64,000 bases of DNA from Acephala macrosclerotiorum (taxonomy: Eukaryota > Ascomycota > Leotiomycetes > Helotiales > Mollisiaceae). Where the stretch lies: contig MU119250.1 in the NCBI GenBank assembly GCA_014904845.1, positions 1-64,000 on the forward strand, read 5' to 3'. The position numbers and the translations under genes were made by a program. A model generated the notes under the pieces. The model worked only from the letters and a program-made list of their open reading frames with translations, did not search any database and was not told the DNA's origin. Shown piece by piece: positions 12,716-26,710 of this stretch. Position 1 is the stretch's first letter. Each line of letters starts with the position of its first letter.

Positions 12716-15000
12716 TAAGTAGTTGTAGTATTTCTAATTAGTTTTAATATTCTCGTACTTTATGGAAAACATACGAAGACTAGAAAACACTAAAAAGCTT
12801 GAAAATGCACAGAAAAAAGTCTTATTTCAATCAAAAACGAAAATACAATTTGAGTCAAAGTGAAATCCAAGCAAAATGGAGTTGTATTAGATCGAATTGA
12901 TTGTAAGACAATAAGAAAATGAAGTCTCAATATAGCAAAAAATTGAGTTAGTATAGTGAATCTCAGTAGTAGTCTATGTAGTGAACATAGAGACGTCGCT
13001 TGAAGTGTGTAGAATGTTCCTAGAAATATATATACTATTTTTAGACTCAATATATATTTCAAGTGATTGTTTTCTTCTCGATTTATTCGAAATCGAGTTT
13101 TGCTCGATAAAATGATATTAATGCAGATTTCTATAACGTCAATTTAACGATTCGTGAGAAGTGGAGAGTTTCGGGATTTTATAATGATCTAAACTGTAGT
13201 GAATACTAAATCTCTCAAAGCTTGAAAAAGATCGAGTGCAGCGTATTGAAGTTTTGACGAAGCCCTCCCCAAATTCCCTCTTTGGCATTCTAAAGTCTGC
13301 CCATTTAAACTAAAATCGTTTACAAAGTCCTAAAAAGCGATTTCTATCAAATAACAAGAATTTCACGAAGAAAATGAGAAAGTATCCGAATGTTTAGATG
13401 CACTTAATACTATGACTTCATTGTCTGTACTACGTGAAGACTAGCGAAAAAGAGAAAGGAAAAAGAAAAAAGCTCGCTTAATGAGAATTGTTTTAATACA
13501 GTCTCACTACGTGACTTATAACAACACGACAACTCTTCTCTTTTCGCACTCATATAGAAAGACTTCAAATTGTAACAACTTTGAATTTTAACTCTTTCTA
13601 AATTCGAATAGAATCTAGACTCTTTATTTCCTGAAAAGAAACTCAAATCATTACAAATTGTACATTCTCTTTGTACTACAAAATCTAAGAAAATCAAAAA
13701 ACTATAAAAATCTCAATACTACAACGAACGAAATCCTCAATATTCGATAGAGAAAAAGAAAATCAAAGAAATATACTCAATATATGGTTTTGAAACTTGA
13801 AGCGATATATAAAATTGTCGAAGTCAGTTGATTGAAGTTTAAAACGATAAACCAAGTTCATAAACTCTGTAAATTGTTTCTCGTAGTTCTCTTTTACTCG
13901 TTTTCGCTTTTTTTCTTTTTGCTTTTTTTTCTCTCGTTTTCGTTGCTTTTTCTCGTGCTTTTTTCGCTGATACTTTTCTCGCTTACGCGCTTTATTCTCT
14001 CACTATTGACGTTTTCAATTACAATAGAATACGATTGAATTATTCATTTTATTCGAAACAATTAATTCTATAAAAACTTGATTTGAATTTTAATCGATAC
14101 TAGTTTTCTATTTTTTGTTTCTTGCGAACTTGCGATCTTTTTTAGTAACTACTTTTAAGACTTTACAATAACTTGTAGCGCCGCTCTCACGAAAAAAATC
14201 AGTATAATACTCACGAATTTGCTTATTACTTGGACTACGAATCTTGATCTTAAAAAGTAATAAAAAACGAGAAATAAACTTTTCAGTACGAGCGCAAGTC
14301 TCGCGTTTTACACTTTTTTTCAAAGTTTTGAATAAAAAATAATTTATTGCTTTAACTACTAAATCGAAGCGTATTGATAAATATTAGAGTATCGATTAGT
14401 GATTAATTCAATTTTCTTGTTTTGTGCAAAGTAAATCGAAAGCAACGAGATTTCTAAGATCAATACTAATTAATAGTAAACTTTAATCGAAATAAAAATA
14501 ATAAAGCGATTTTGATAAATACATTAATTTTGAAAATTTCAAATTTTGAGATGTATATTAGTACTCGTAAATATACGCAAATTAAATACCGAAATAATAC
14601 TATCGTGTAAAAAAGAAGAAATTGCGCTTATTTATATAGAGAATTAAGAACTCGCAAAACGCTAAATAAATTCGATTCACTTTTAAATCAATTCATTTCA
14701 GTATTGAGCGTAACTTGTTTGAAAGTAAAAAACTCTTTTCTCGATGTAATATGCGTAAGCAAAACTTTTGTTCGGCGATTATCGTGCTCTCTGATAATAA
14801 AAACAATCAGTATTTACTTTTTTAGCATTATTCAAAAGAAGCGCATTCTTACTTTGTTGCTATATGAATAGCTAGTATATAATACAAGCTTAAGAAAATG
14901 GCACTTAATCAGATTATAAAACAATCTACACAATTTTTCAATTTTCCAATCTCCGACTTTAGTCTATTTCTTCAGTATAGATGTGCATTCAGAATCAACA
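12716..15000. other. Moderately mutated, AT-elevated DNA
   Basis: Composition lies between gene islands and AT blocks. Many transitions towards A/T are evident but G and C remain. The minus strand of about 13880-14000 encodes a Lys/Glu/Arg-rich stretch, and 14108-14323 (minus) reads like protein (for example REYYTDFFRESGATSYCKVL) before stopping. This may be one or more RIP-damaged genes or transposons, perhaps continuous with the mutated 5' half of the GH43 pseudogene. I could not assign a family. Confidence 0.45.
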
Positions 15001-15002
15001 AA

Positions 15003-15524
15003 TTAGATGTCGCTAGAGCCAAAATCTCTCGCAACATCGAGTTCAAATGATTTGCCAGTCTCTCTGTGTACTCTGTGGCCAATTATGTCGCTCTCTGAAG
15101 CGCTGCCACATCTTGAGCAAACTTTCCAGCAAGGGCTTCCAAATTTGTGACCCTCACCGCCCAGTCTTCGGATCTTACTTTCTTTCAATTTCTCCTGAAC
15201 TTGCAAAGCGTTAATTCCCTCCATTAAAGTATCTATCGTTGCAGGATGTTTTACTATCGGAACTGGATCACTCGCTTTGCCTCTTCGAAAGACTGTATTT
15301 GGCAAGGAATTTGGAATGGCCCTGGAGAGGATAGGAGCTGAGTAGAGATCTGGGGCGTGACATTGCGATCTGTTATGTGGCTCTGCACTGAGGTCACTAG
15401 ATGATCGACAATTTCCGGCACTACAACAATTTATTCTCGCCAAACGAAGAACTTCGTTCCATTTCCGCTTCTGGGCATCGATAGGGGACGTTCTCCGAGG
15501 GAATATTCTTTCATTTTGGTAGTT
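15003..15524 (-). pseudogene. Open reading-frame remnant of unknown function
   Basis: A minus-strand frame of about 174 codons with ordinary GC between two mutated regions, without an in-frame ATG at its beginning. It contains a short Cys cluster, CWKVCSRCG, near the C-terminus and otherwise no domain I recognise. An ATG at 15514 opens a different frame (MKEYSLGERPLSMPRSG) that stops after 27 codons. The 5' 50 bp and the upstream DNA belong to the inverted flank repeat, whose other copy sits at 44115-44283. The remnant may therefore be an old gene or transposon fragment cut at the boundary of the AT block, or an exon of an unrecognised gene. Confidence 0.35.
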
Positions 15525-15640
15525 TTAAAAGGAATTGAAAGATATGTGTGAGAATGTTTAAAGAAAAAGAAGCCTGTGAATTATCACGTGAATAGTATCA
15601 CGTGGAATTTTACAACTCGATTTACTTTTTTTAGTAGTGT
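15475..15640 (-). repeat. Left copy of the inverted repeat flanking the large AT block
   Basis: Read on the minus strand, this segment aligns with the plus strand of 44115-44283. Both contain ACGTGATACTA, a TCACAGG motif, TCTTTTTCTTTAAA, and CAATTCCTTTTAAAACTACC followed by AAAATGAAAGAATATTC. Similarity ends abruptly at GATGC (here) and AATGC (right copy). Differences are mainly C/T and G/A, with the right copy more AT-shifted. The two copies face outward from the 28.5-kb AT block. Confidence 0.85.
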
Positions 15641-18600
15641 AAAAAAATAAAAGAAATTGAAAAATATATATAAAAAAAAAAAAACTTATAAAAATTATAT
15701 AATTTAAAAAAAAAAATAAAATAAAAAATAATATAATAAAATTTTATTTTATAAATCGTTTTTAAATACTTAATAATTTTACGCGTAATCGTGCATTTTC
15801 GTGAGTACTTATAAAATATTAAAATAAAAATTTAAAAAAGTATTAAAATTCGTTAAAATTTTCTAAAAAAAAAATATTAATAATTTTAAAATTTTCAAAA
15901 ACGTATTTATTACGAGAAATTTTATTTCTCTATATATTATTATTTCAAGTACTAATTTAATTACGTATTACGAATTATATAGTTCGTAGTAATACTTTTT
16001 AATTGAATTAAATTCTTTACTACTATTACAATATTACTATATATACGTAATAATATTTTTTTATACGTATTTTTACATAAATATAAATAATAAAATTTTA
16101 TTTTATTTTATTTATAAAAACATTATTTAATATTTTATAAAATTGTAAAAAATTAATATTAATTTCTATTTTTTCTATTTTTATATTAAAATTTTTTTTA
16201 AAAAAATTTTTTTTTTTTTATTTCAAAATATTTTTTTATTTCGATTTTTTTTTTATTATTAATAATAAAATATATTTAATTTAATTTTCTCGAACTTCTA
16301 ATTTAATATATCGATTAAATTTTCTATAATATTTAAATACGAAATATTCTCGTTAAAATATACTTTATAAATATATAAAAAAAAATTTATAATATTTTTA
16401 TATTTAAATTATTTATATTAAAAAAACAAATAAAAAATAAAATAAAAAATTAAAAATATAAAATATATATTAAAAAATTTATAATTATTTATATTTAAAA
16501 TTATAAATTTTTTCTATTTTAAATACTATATTTAATCAAATGAAATTAAATTATAAAAAATAATAAAATAAAAAATAAAATTGATATAATTTATTTTTAA
16601 TATATATTGTTTGAATTAAATTAATAATTTTATATTTATTTAAATCGTATAATAAAATTAATTCATTTTAATTAATATTTATAAAATTGTATTATTATAA
16701 AAAATTGTAAAAAATTATAATTTTATTTTTATATTAATATTATTTTTATCGATTTATTATTTTAAATAATTAGAATTGAACAATTTAAAATATTATTTTT
16801 TATTTAAAAATAAATTTATAATTTTTATATTTTGTAAAAATATTAAATTTTTAATAATAAGAAATAATAGATTATAAATCTTTTGAATTATATTAATTAG
16901 AAAACGATATTAAAATAACGTTTTAAAAATCGAAAACAAAGTATATTTGAATTATAAATATATGAATAATATAACGTTTATAGAAAAATTGTATTATTTT
17001 ATTGATTTTATTGAAAAAAAACTTTTGATATTGTTTCGCTTTAATATATATTGAATATAAAATCGTCGATTATTAAATATATAGAAATTTTGTATTTGTT
17101 TTCTCGAAATTTGATTATAAACGTTTATTATCGTTTGATAAAAATAGAAAATAAATTTAACAATTATATATATTGATTTTATTAAAAAATTATTTCGATA
17201 TTAATTGTAAATCGTTAATTATTATATTAATATTGTTTTGATCGTTTAATTTACATATGTAAAAGTTTATATCGTTTAATTAAATTAAATACGTATCGAT
17301 TTAATAAATAATTTATAAATCGTAACAAATTATTCATTTTCAAATTTAAATTGTTTTTACTTTTTTCAATTCTTATGTCAACTTTTTTTATTTTTTACTA
17401 CTTTTTTAATTATTTAATTTCAAAGTCTTTATATTTATTCTATTTATCAATACTTTTATTCTTTTTTTTTCTCGTATAAAAAACTTAATATTTCTCGCCA
17501 ATTACTAATTTTAAATATTTTTTTACTAATAATAATATATTCTCATTTAATGACCAATTAATATTAAAATCGTTTTTTACTTTGAAACTAATAATATATT
17601 TTTTTTTTCTCTTTTTATTACTTTTTATACTTTTTTTTTTCATTATATATTATATTTTACTTTATTACTAATAAAACTCTTTCTATTTTTATTTATATTT
17701 CATTTTATACAAAATTTAAAATAGTAATTTTTATAAACGTAAAAAACGAAATATCGAAATTTGATTTCATATTATTAATATATTATATAAAATCCAACGT
17801 TATTACTATTTATATATTACTTTTAATTTAATTTTTTTAACTTTATATTATTTATAAAAATTCTCAAAATTTTAACAAAAATATATACAATTCGAAAATT
17901 TTTTTATCGTTTAATTAGTTCTCAATTCTCGATTTCAATTATTAATAAACAAAAACGCATATTTTAATTATTTCTAATATTAATTTCAACAATTCGTAAA
18001 TTAATTTATCTACTTACTCGTTTCTTATTTTATTTGCACATATACGATATTATACTCATTATAAAATTATTCAAATAACAAAATCAATTCAAAAATCAAT
18101 TCAAAAAAATATTTATAATTACGAAATATTACAATTTCTCGTCAAAAACGCGTACAATAATACAAAATCTTAACAAATCGAACTAAAAAATACAATATCA
18201 AACAAATTCGAAATATACTAAATAATATACAAATTACAAAATATATTACGCATTTTAATAATAAAATTACTTATTTTTAATTTTTAAAAAATATTTTATT
18301 TCAAAATTCAAATACGTTTTTTAAATTTATTTCGCAATATTTTATAATCAAAACTTTCAATATTATTTCAATTTTATTTATTTCAATTTTCGTTTTAATA
18401 TTACAAAAACTATTATCTTTAGAAAATTCTTTAATAAAAAAATATATTATCGAATTTAAAAATTATTAATATTAAAACGTATTATACAAATTATATCAAA
18501 ACAATTTAAAAATATAATTACAATAAATATAAACTATTTATTATTCTATTATTTTATTTCAATTACTAATTTTTTCGAAAATATTTTTTGAATTTTATAA

Positions 18601-20889
18601 TACTAAAATCGATTTTATAACGTTATACTTTTACAATTTATATTTAAAATTCTACGAAATAAATAAAATTCGCGATTATATTTATTTGTTCGCGTTTCAA
18701 ATATAATTCAAAAAATATAATAAAAATAAATAAATAATCGTAAATATTTTAAAATAATATTTTAAAATAAAAACAAAAAATATTTATAATTATTTTAATT
18801 AATCAAAACAAATATTAATCTTTCGACTTTCTATATTTAAAAATAATATTATTTTCAAAAATATCGTATTTTTAATATTGTTAATAAAAATAATTCAAAT
18901 TATTAACAAAAAAAAAAAATTAATTACAAATAATAATAATATAAAAAAATCTCGTTTTCTATAAAAATTCTATATTTCGAAAATGTTTTTAATAAAATTT
19001 CTTTTAATATAATTAAATATATTATATTTTCAAAACGAAAATAATATAACTCAATTATTTATTTAAATTAAAAATACAATATCTCAATTTTATTTATATA
19101 TAGCGAATAAAATATTTCAATTATTATTTCATATAACGAATAAATATATTCAAAACTTATTATCATCGAATCAATTTCGAAATATTAGTATTTTTCAATC
19201 AATATTATTTATTACTTTATATAACTCTTTTAAAAAACTTTTCTTAGAATTTAATTTATCGATTTAAATTTACATTTATCAATCGTTTTTCTTTCAATAT
19301 ATATACGAATTATTAATTCAAAAGTATATAAAAATAAATATTAAAAAGTGAAAATTAAATTGTATAAAATATATTTTACTTGATATAAATATTAATTAAA
19401 ATAAAAACGAGTAAAAAAAACAACGAAAGAAAGATATTATTATAATCAAATTATAAATCGAAATTTTAAAAATAGTATTTATTGAACTCAATTATTTAAT
19501 TTGAATATTTAATTAATAATTTATTTATTTTTAACATTTTAATCAATTATAAAATATTAAATTAAATAAAATATATTACGAATTTTTTTAAAAAAATAAA
19601 TCTCGTATAAATATTTGTTACAAAATAAAAAAATATAACTATTTACAAATTACAAAAAATCTTTTTCAAATAATACACATACAATTCTCACTTTATACAC
19701 TCAATTTATTAAATCAAAAATCTTAAACGAAATAAATTTATTATATTTAATTTTATCAAATTTTACGACTAATTTCTATAATTCTTTTTTTTAAATAATC
19801 TCATATAAATATTTCGATTTTTAACGTACAACAAATACAATTTAATATATTTTCTTAATTAACTTATTCAAAAACTATAAAAAAAACACAATTCTTTTTC
19901 TCGTTCAAAATAATAAAATTACAATTAAAATTAATTAACGTAAAAATATATAAATATATTAAAAAATTAGTTATTTTTTTTCCAATTTTTACTCTTTATA
20001 ATAATCTTTATATTTAATCAATCGATACGTTTTTTTATTTACGATTTAATATCGTAAAACAAAATTTAAAATTTAATAATTATATATATCGCGAATATAT
20101 TTAAATTTTTTATATTTGTAATAACATATAATAAAAAATTCTAAATAATTTAAAAGATAAAAATTTGATTAAAATAATAATATACAATAATAATAATATA
20201 AAAAATATTGATTTTTTTAAATAAATTTTTAATCGTTATTATATTTTTTTTTGAAAATTTTTTGATTTTTTCATTGGTTAATTAAATATTATTATAAATA
20301 TTTGTAAAAATATTATTTGAAATCGTATTATAATTGTACTTTGAAATTAATAAAAACGAATTTTTTTAATTTATAATTAATCGCGTATTTAATCTTTGTA
20401 AAATCGATTAAAAAATTTATTATTATTATATTAAAATCGAAATTTTCGATTATATTAATTATTAATATAAAATACATTATAACGAATTGTAAAAAAAGTA
20501 ATTTAATATTAAAAAAAAAAAAAAATTTAAATATAAATTTTAATATTATAATAAATAAAATTTTCAAATAATAATTAATTAAATTCGAATATAAAAACTA
20601 AAAATAAACAAAAAAAAAAGAAAATATAAAATCAATTTAAAAATATTAAAATATATATTTTTATTACAAAACGTAAAATTACAAATAAACAATTTTAAAA
20701 GAGAATTTTATAATAAAAATATAATTTGATTTAAATTTTTAATTAATATTATTATATTAATTTTACTTTTTAATTATTTAAATTAAATTTTTAATTATTT
20801 TCTTTTTATATTCGCAATACGTTAAATTTTTTTTAAATTGTATATTTAGTAATTTTTAAATACTTTTTATAAATTTTGATTTTATTATA

Positions 20890-21150
20890 ATTTTCGTATT
20901 TTTTTTTTTTTTTGATAAAATTTTCATTTTTGAAATAAAAAGTTTTTATTAGTTTTTTTGAACGTTTAAATATTTTGTTAATAAACTCGATAGAATTTTT
21001 ATTTTTAAAATAAATAATTTTTTTTATATTTTTTTTTTAAAATTTAAATTCGATTTTTTTAATAATAAGTTTTTTATTTTTAAAATAAATAACTTTTTTC
21101 GTTTTTTTTTTTTCGGAGTTTGAATTCGATTTTTTTATCGATAAAATTTT
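20890..21150. repeat. 75-bp tandem repeat, about 3 diverged copies
   Basis: A core resembling ATTTTTAAAATAAATAA followed by a T run recurs at about 20936, 21011 and 21086, giving a constant 75-bp spacing. A CGATTTTTTTAAT-like segment accompanies the later copies. The units differ by substitutions. 75 is a multiple of three, so a repeat-bearing gene is one possible origin. Confidence 0.5.
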
Positions 21151-22899
21151 TAATAAAAACTTTCTCGTTTAATTTTTTTTAAAAAAATTTTTATTTTATT
21201 ATATTTCAAACAAACGTATAATATATATATATTAACGTACTATTATTATTTATTTTACGCTTTTTATATAAAGATTTTAATTCGATTTTTTAGTAATAAA
21301 ATTACTCGACGAATAAATTTTTCGTTTTTTAATTAATTTAACGAAAGTTTAATTTTTTAAATATAAAACAAATTTGAAAAAGTTTTTTGAATTTAATTAA
21401 ATTGAGTTTTAAATTACGAAAATTTTTTGAGAAATTCGTTTTTATTATAATATTTAAAATTATTGTAAAAAAAAGAAATTTGAATATATTAAATATTAAT
21501 TTAATAAAATAATATTAAAACGTAAAAAGATTATTAAAATCGTAAATTTAAATCTACAAATATAAATATAATATTAAAAATTAATTAAATATTAAACGCA
21601 AAAAATTGACGATTATATTCAAATATAATTTTTATTTTTATTTTAAATTCGAAACGATATATAACTCGTTAAACAAATCTATAAAAATTAAAAAAATATA
21701 AATTTTTTTGAATTTAAATACTTAATAATAAAATAAACTTTCAAACTTTTTTATATTGTATTTTTATTTTAATTTTTTTTTATTTTATTTTATTTTATAT
21801 TTATATTATATTTGAATTATTTAAATAAAAAAAATTTGCAAATATAATAAATTTAATTTAATTTTTATATTGTTTTTTCTTCGATTTTTTAAACAACTCG
21901 AAATTATATTTTTATTTTAATTACTTTTGATTTGTATTATTAAAAATATTATTATATTATTTAAATTATTTTAATTTTAAACAATAAATATAATACAATC
22001 AATTTAAACGCGATATTGTTTTTTTTAAAATGCGTATAATATTAAAAGTTTTAAATTTTTTTTTGATTTAAAAATATTTAAATATTATCGTTATCTCGAT
22101 CGAGTATAATAATAAATATTACAAAACAAATTTTGTTTTTTGTAAAAATTATTATTAATAATCAAATAATCGTATCTAGTAATTATAATTATTTGAATTT
22201 AAATATAAAAAATAAATATATTTTTTTTTTTCGATATTTTTAATAAATTGTATTTTTAAATCAAAAAACGATTTTATTTCTATATTTTCTATAAATGATC
22301 TCGTTATAAAATTGATTATATTAATTATTTATAATAATTTCGATTTTTATTATTTCAATATTGTATTTATTGAATTTATAAATAAACGTTTTTAATCTTT
22401 GTTTAAATTGTATTCGTTTTTAATTTACGATAATTAAACGAATTTACGAAATCGTTTTTAAATAAAATATTTAAATTGATATAATTTTAATTTTGAGCAT
22501 ATAAAAATTATTCGCGGTTTTTTTATTGAAAATATAATAAAGAAATTTTTTTTTAGAGAATTAGCGATTAAGAGTATTAAAAAAAATTCGATATATAAAA
22601 TTGAAAATTTATAAAAAAATTTAACAATATATTAAATAATAAAACGTATATTATAAATTATAAAATAAAAGTTTTAAATTTGATATTAATTGATTATTTT
22701 ATAATTTCGAAATATATTGATAATAAAAAGTAATATTTTAAAAATAGTAATAAAAACGATAAAATATTTAATAAAAATAAATAAAACGATAAAAATATTA
22801 AACAAAGTAATAAAAAAACGAATAAAAAAATAAATATTAAAATAGTATTTTTCGAAGTTACTTTTTTTTATATAAGTAGTAAATTTCGAGATTTAGATA

Positions 22900-23260
22900 A
22901 ATTTTTATATAATAGTTTCAAAAATTATATTTATTTTCGTTAACAAAATAAAATTGAAAATTTCGAATTAAATATTAATAATTTGACAATTTAAAACAAA
23001 TGTAAATTTCGTAATATAAATACAAAAAAAAATAAACGTTAATATTTATATAAAGATTAAAAACTTCGAATCGAATATTAATAATTCGATAGTTTAAAAT
23101 AAATATAAATTTTGTAATATAAATATAAAAAAAATAAATATTAATATTTATATAAAAATCGAAAATTTCAAATCGAATATTAACAATTTAACGATTGAAA
23201 TGAATTATATAATTGTTAAAAAAATAGATAATAATTTTTATATAAATACGATTAATAATA
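22900..23260. repeat. About 102-bp tandem repeat, 2.5-3 copies
   Basis: TTTCGAATTAAATATTAATAA at 22961 (shown in part) recurs with C/T and G/A changes at 23064 and 23166, spacings of 103 and 102 bp. The intervening TTTATATAAAGATTAAAAA-like and GTAATATAAATA blocks also repeat. Clear fossil tandem duplication inside the AT block. Confidence 0.7.
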
Positions 23261-24525
23261 TATCGAATAAAAAATAAACGAATAATATTAAAAAAATAAA
23301 AAAAATTGAAAAATTGAAAAACTTGTAAATAGTTCTCAAAAATTGAATAATCGAAATCAATTATTAATTAAAAAGATTAAAAAAATATTAAACAAAAAAA
23401 AATCTCTTTAAAATATAAAATGTATTAATTTTATTTTTATAAAATAAAAAATAGTATTTATTTTTAATTTAAAAACTATTTGTATATATATTATTAAAAA
23501 TTAATATTGTTTAAATAAAAATAATATACGTTAATATAAAAATATTCGCGAATATATAATATATTGAAAATAAATATTTATAAATAAATTTGTAAATACA
23601 AAATAATTCGTCGATAATCAATATTTAAAACTTTTTTTATTTTTTTTCAAATTATTATTATAATTTTTATACGATTTACAACGTTTTAAAAATATATATA
23701 ATTTAAATATTTTTATTTCTATTTTTTATACTATATATATTTTACGTATTTCAAATTTCAATATTGAATTACTTTGAATAATATAAATATATAAAACTAT
23801 AAACGTATAAATATTTTTCAAATGCTCAAATTTAATTTATTATTTATAATAATAAAAAAGATTTGATTTTTATTAGAAATTTAAAAATAATTAAAAAAAA
23901 TAATAAATTAATAATTCAAATCGTAATTATTTCAAAAAAAAAAAAATAATAATTTTATGTAATTTCGCATTTTCGATTTTATTTTATCGAATTTTATTGT
24001 ATTGAATTTCAATATTCTCGTATTATCAATTCAATATTAAATTTTTTTTCTATTTTTTTTTTATTAATTCTTATCGATTTTTCAATCGTTCAAAAACGCA
24101 AAAAAACGAAAATTCTTTAAATAAACGAAATATATAAACATTTGAAAATATTAATTTTATAAAACAATAAAAATAATATTATAAAAAATAATAAATTAAA
24201 AATATAATTTTTTTTATTATTATGATTTCGTTGTAATTATAAAACCACGCGTAATTAAATAGTTTTTTATTGTATTACGAATAATAATATTAAATTTTAT
24301 TAAAAAAAAATATATATTTTAAATTGTTTTATAAATTACTATTATTTACAATTTGATATAATTTTTTGTCGATTTTCGATAGCGAATATTTTGTTAAAAT
24401 TATTTTTTAATAATTAATATTTACTTTAAAAATTTAATCGAAATTATTTTCATTTGCGTAATAATAAAAAACGAATAATAAATTTCGAATTAATTTTTTT
24501 TTTATAATAATTAAAAAAAAATAAT

Positions 24526-24680
24526 AATATTTGTAATAATTTTTTTTAAAAACGCGTTTTTATTATTGTTATTATTTTTTATAATAATTGTAAAAAAAAA
24601 AATAATATTTATAATAATTTTTTTTTAAAAAAATATTTTTATTATTGTTATTATTTTTTTAAAAATATATAAATCGATAA
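24526..24680. repeat. 78-bp tandem duplication
   Basis: AATATTTGTAATAATTTTTT at 24526 recurs as AATATTTATAATAATTTTTT at 24604, and both are followed by TTTTTATTATTGTTATTATT. Two copies with a 78-bp period; the second has lost the ACGCG present in the first. Confidence 0.7.
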
Positions 24681-24744
24681 AAAAATTAATAAAATATTAA
24701 ATAAAAAATTAAATAAAAAAATATTTGAATTAAAATTGTTTAAA

Positions 24745-24745
<1 letters not shown>

Positions 24746-24786
<41 letters not shown>
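24746..24786. repeat. Poly(A) run of about 41 bases
   Basis: An uninterrupted run of A from 24746 to 24786, followed by shorter A runs. It could be a retrotransposon poly(A) tail fossil, a slippage product or an assembly-inflated homopolymer. Confidence 0.8.
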
Positions 24787-24789
<3 letters not shown>

Positions 24790-25029
24790 AAAAAAAAAAA
24801 AAATAAAAAATTATTAAAATTAAAAAAAAAAAAAATAATCGAAAAATTATTACGAAAATTGTATAAATAAATAAAACAATTAAAAAAAAAAAATATTATT
24901 CGAAATAATAAATCGAAATAATAATTCACAATAATATAAATAAAACAAAATAATATATCGATATTTTATAACGAAAAATCGATTCGAGAAAAAAAATAAA
25001 AAAATATTAAATAATTAATTACTTAAAAA

Positions 25030-25335
25030 AATCGTAATTAATTTTTTTAACATCGCATAAAATTTGAATTTATTAAACAATCGTTGATAATAAAATTACA
25101 ACTTTTTCAATTATTATAATTATTTCGAAATTACAATCAATTTTTTCAATATCGTATAAAATTTAAATTTATTAAATAATTATTAACGACGAAATTACAA
25201 TTTTTTTAATTATTACAAATTTTTCAAAATTATAATTAATCTATTTAATATCGTATAAATTTTAAATTTATTAAACAATTATTAATAATAAAATTATAAT
25301 ATTTCTAATTATTATAATTAATTTAATATTAACGA
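25030..25335. repeat. 99-bp tandem repeat, 3 copies
   Basis: The unit contains ATCG-TATAAAATTTAAATTTATTAAA, which starts at 25052, 25151 and 25250, exactly 99 bp apart, followed each time by a TTATTAA-AAATTACAA-like segment. Divergence is mostly by transitions. The unit differs from the 99-bp unit at 43 kb but has the same length, equal to 33 codons. Confidence 0.75.
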
Positions 25336-26539
25336 CTTTTTTTAATATAAAAATATAAAAAATTTTATTAAAAAATAATATTTTTAAATTCCAAATTAAA
25401 AAAGAAAATCCGTTAAAAGTTTTTTTTAAAAATCGTTATAATATTTGTAAAATAAAAAAAAATTATAAACGTTTAATATTAAATTTAAAAATTTATTAAT
25501 AACGATAAAAAGTTTTTATTTGAGATTAAATATTTCAATTTTTATTAAAACGCGAAATTTAATTTACAATTGAAATACGATAAAAAATTGAAAATTCAAA
25601 AAATTGAATTAATTAATAAATATTTTAACGATTTAATAAAACTCAAAAACGAATTATAATAAGAAAATATTAAAATTATTAATTCAATTAATTAATATTA
25701 TAACGAGAGATTAAATATTATTAATAATAAATTTGAAAACAAAATTAATAAATAAAAAAAAAAATTCGATATAAAATTAAAAATATAAAAAATTCAAAGT
25801 ATAAAAATATAAAATAATTTGAAAATTGAATATAATAAATAATTAAAACGAGAAAAAATTCGTTATACAAATAAATTGTAAATAGTATTTAATAAACAAA
25901 AAAAAAATTATTATACGTATTTTGAGAAAAAATTTGAAATTTAAAAAAAAAAATTAAAATTCGAGTATTTTATTTTTATCGAGTTAATATACTTAGAATA
26001 CGAGTGATTAATAATTGAAATTCAAAAAAAAATACGCGAAATTAAAAAAAAAATTTAAAAAATCAAATAAAAAAAAATTGAAATTTAAATTAAATATAAT
26101 AAATTATTGGTTTATAGTAAAGTTTGTAATTACGTATAATTAATTATTTACGAGATATATGAAAATAAATACGATAATAATAAAATAATATAATAAAAAC
26201 TTATAAATACGAATACGATATTTAAAAAAATTAAAAAAAAATTTCTCGATATATTTGTATCGTTGAAAAAAATAAAAACGAAAACGAAAACGAAAAAAAA
26301 CGTTATTTGATTATAAGTATAATTCGAAAAAATAAAAATAAATTTAATTAAAATACGAAAAAAATTTGTCGATATATTTATAAAATTCATAGAAATAAAA
26401 ATAAATATTATTAAAATACAAATAAAACTCGAAATTGTAAAAAAAGATTTTATTAAAAAATAAATAAAATTTGTTAAAAAATTTATAGAATTAAAATTTA
26501 TAAAGAAAAATATTATTAAAGAAAAAATATATTTCATTA

Positions 26540-26710
26540 ATATATTTACGAAATTAGAAAAAACGAAAAAAAATATTAATATTAAAAAAATAAAATTTAT
26601 TATATTAATCGCGAAATTAAAAAAAAACGAAAAAAAAATATTATTTAAATTAAAATAAAATTCGAAAATATATTCGCGAAATTAAAAAAAATAATTAAAA
26701 ATATTAATAA
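26540..26710. repeat. About 64-bp tandem repeat, 2.5 copies
   Basis: CGAAATTA followed by an A-rich stretch and ACGAAAAAAAATATT recurs at about 26549, 26612 and 26677 (spacing 63-65 bp). Earlier, looser relatives may extend back to about 26240, but spacing there is irregular. Confidence 0.5.
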
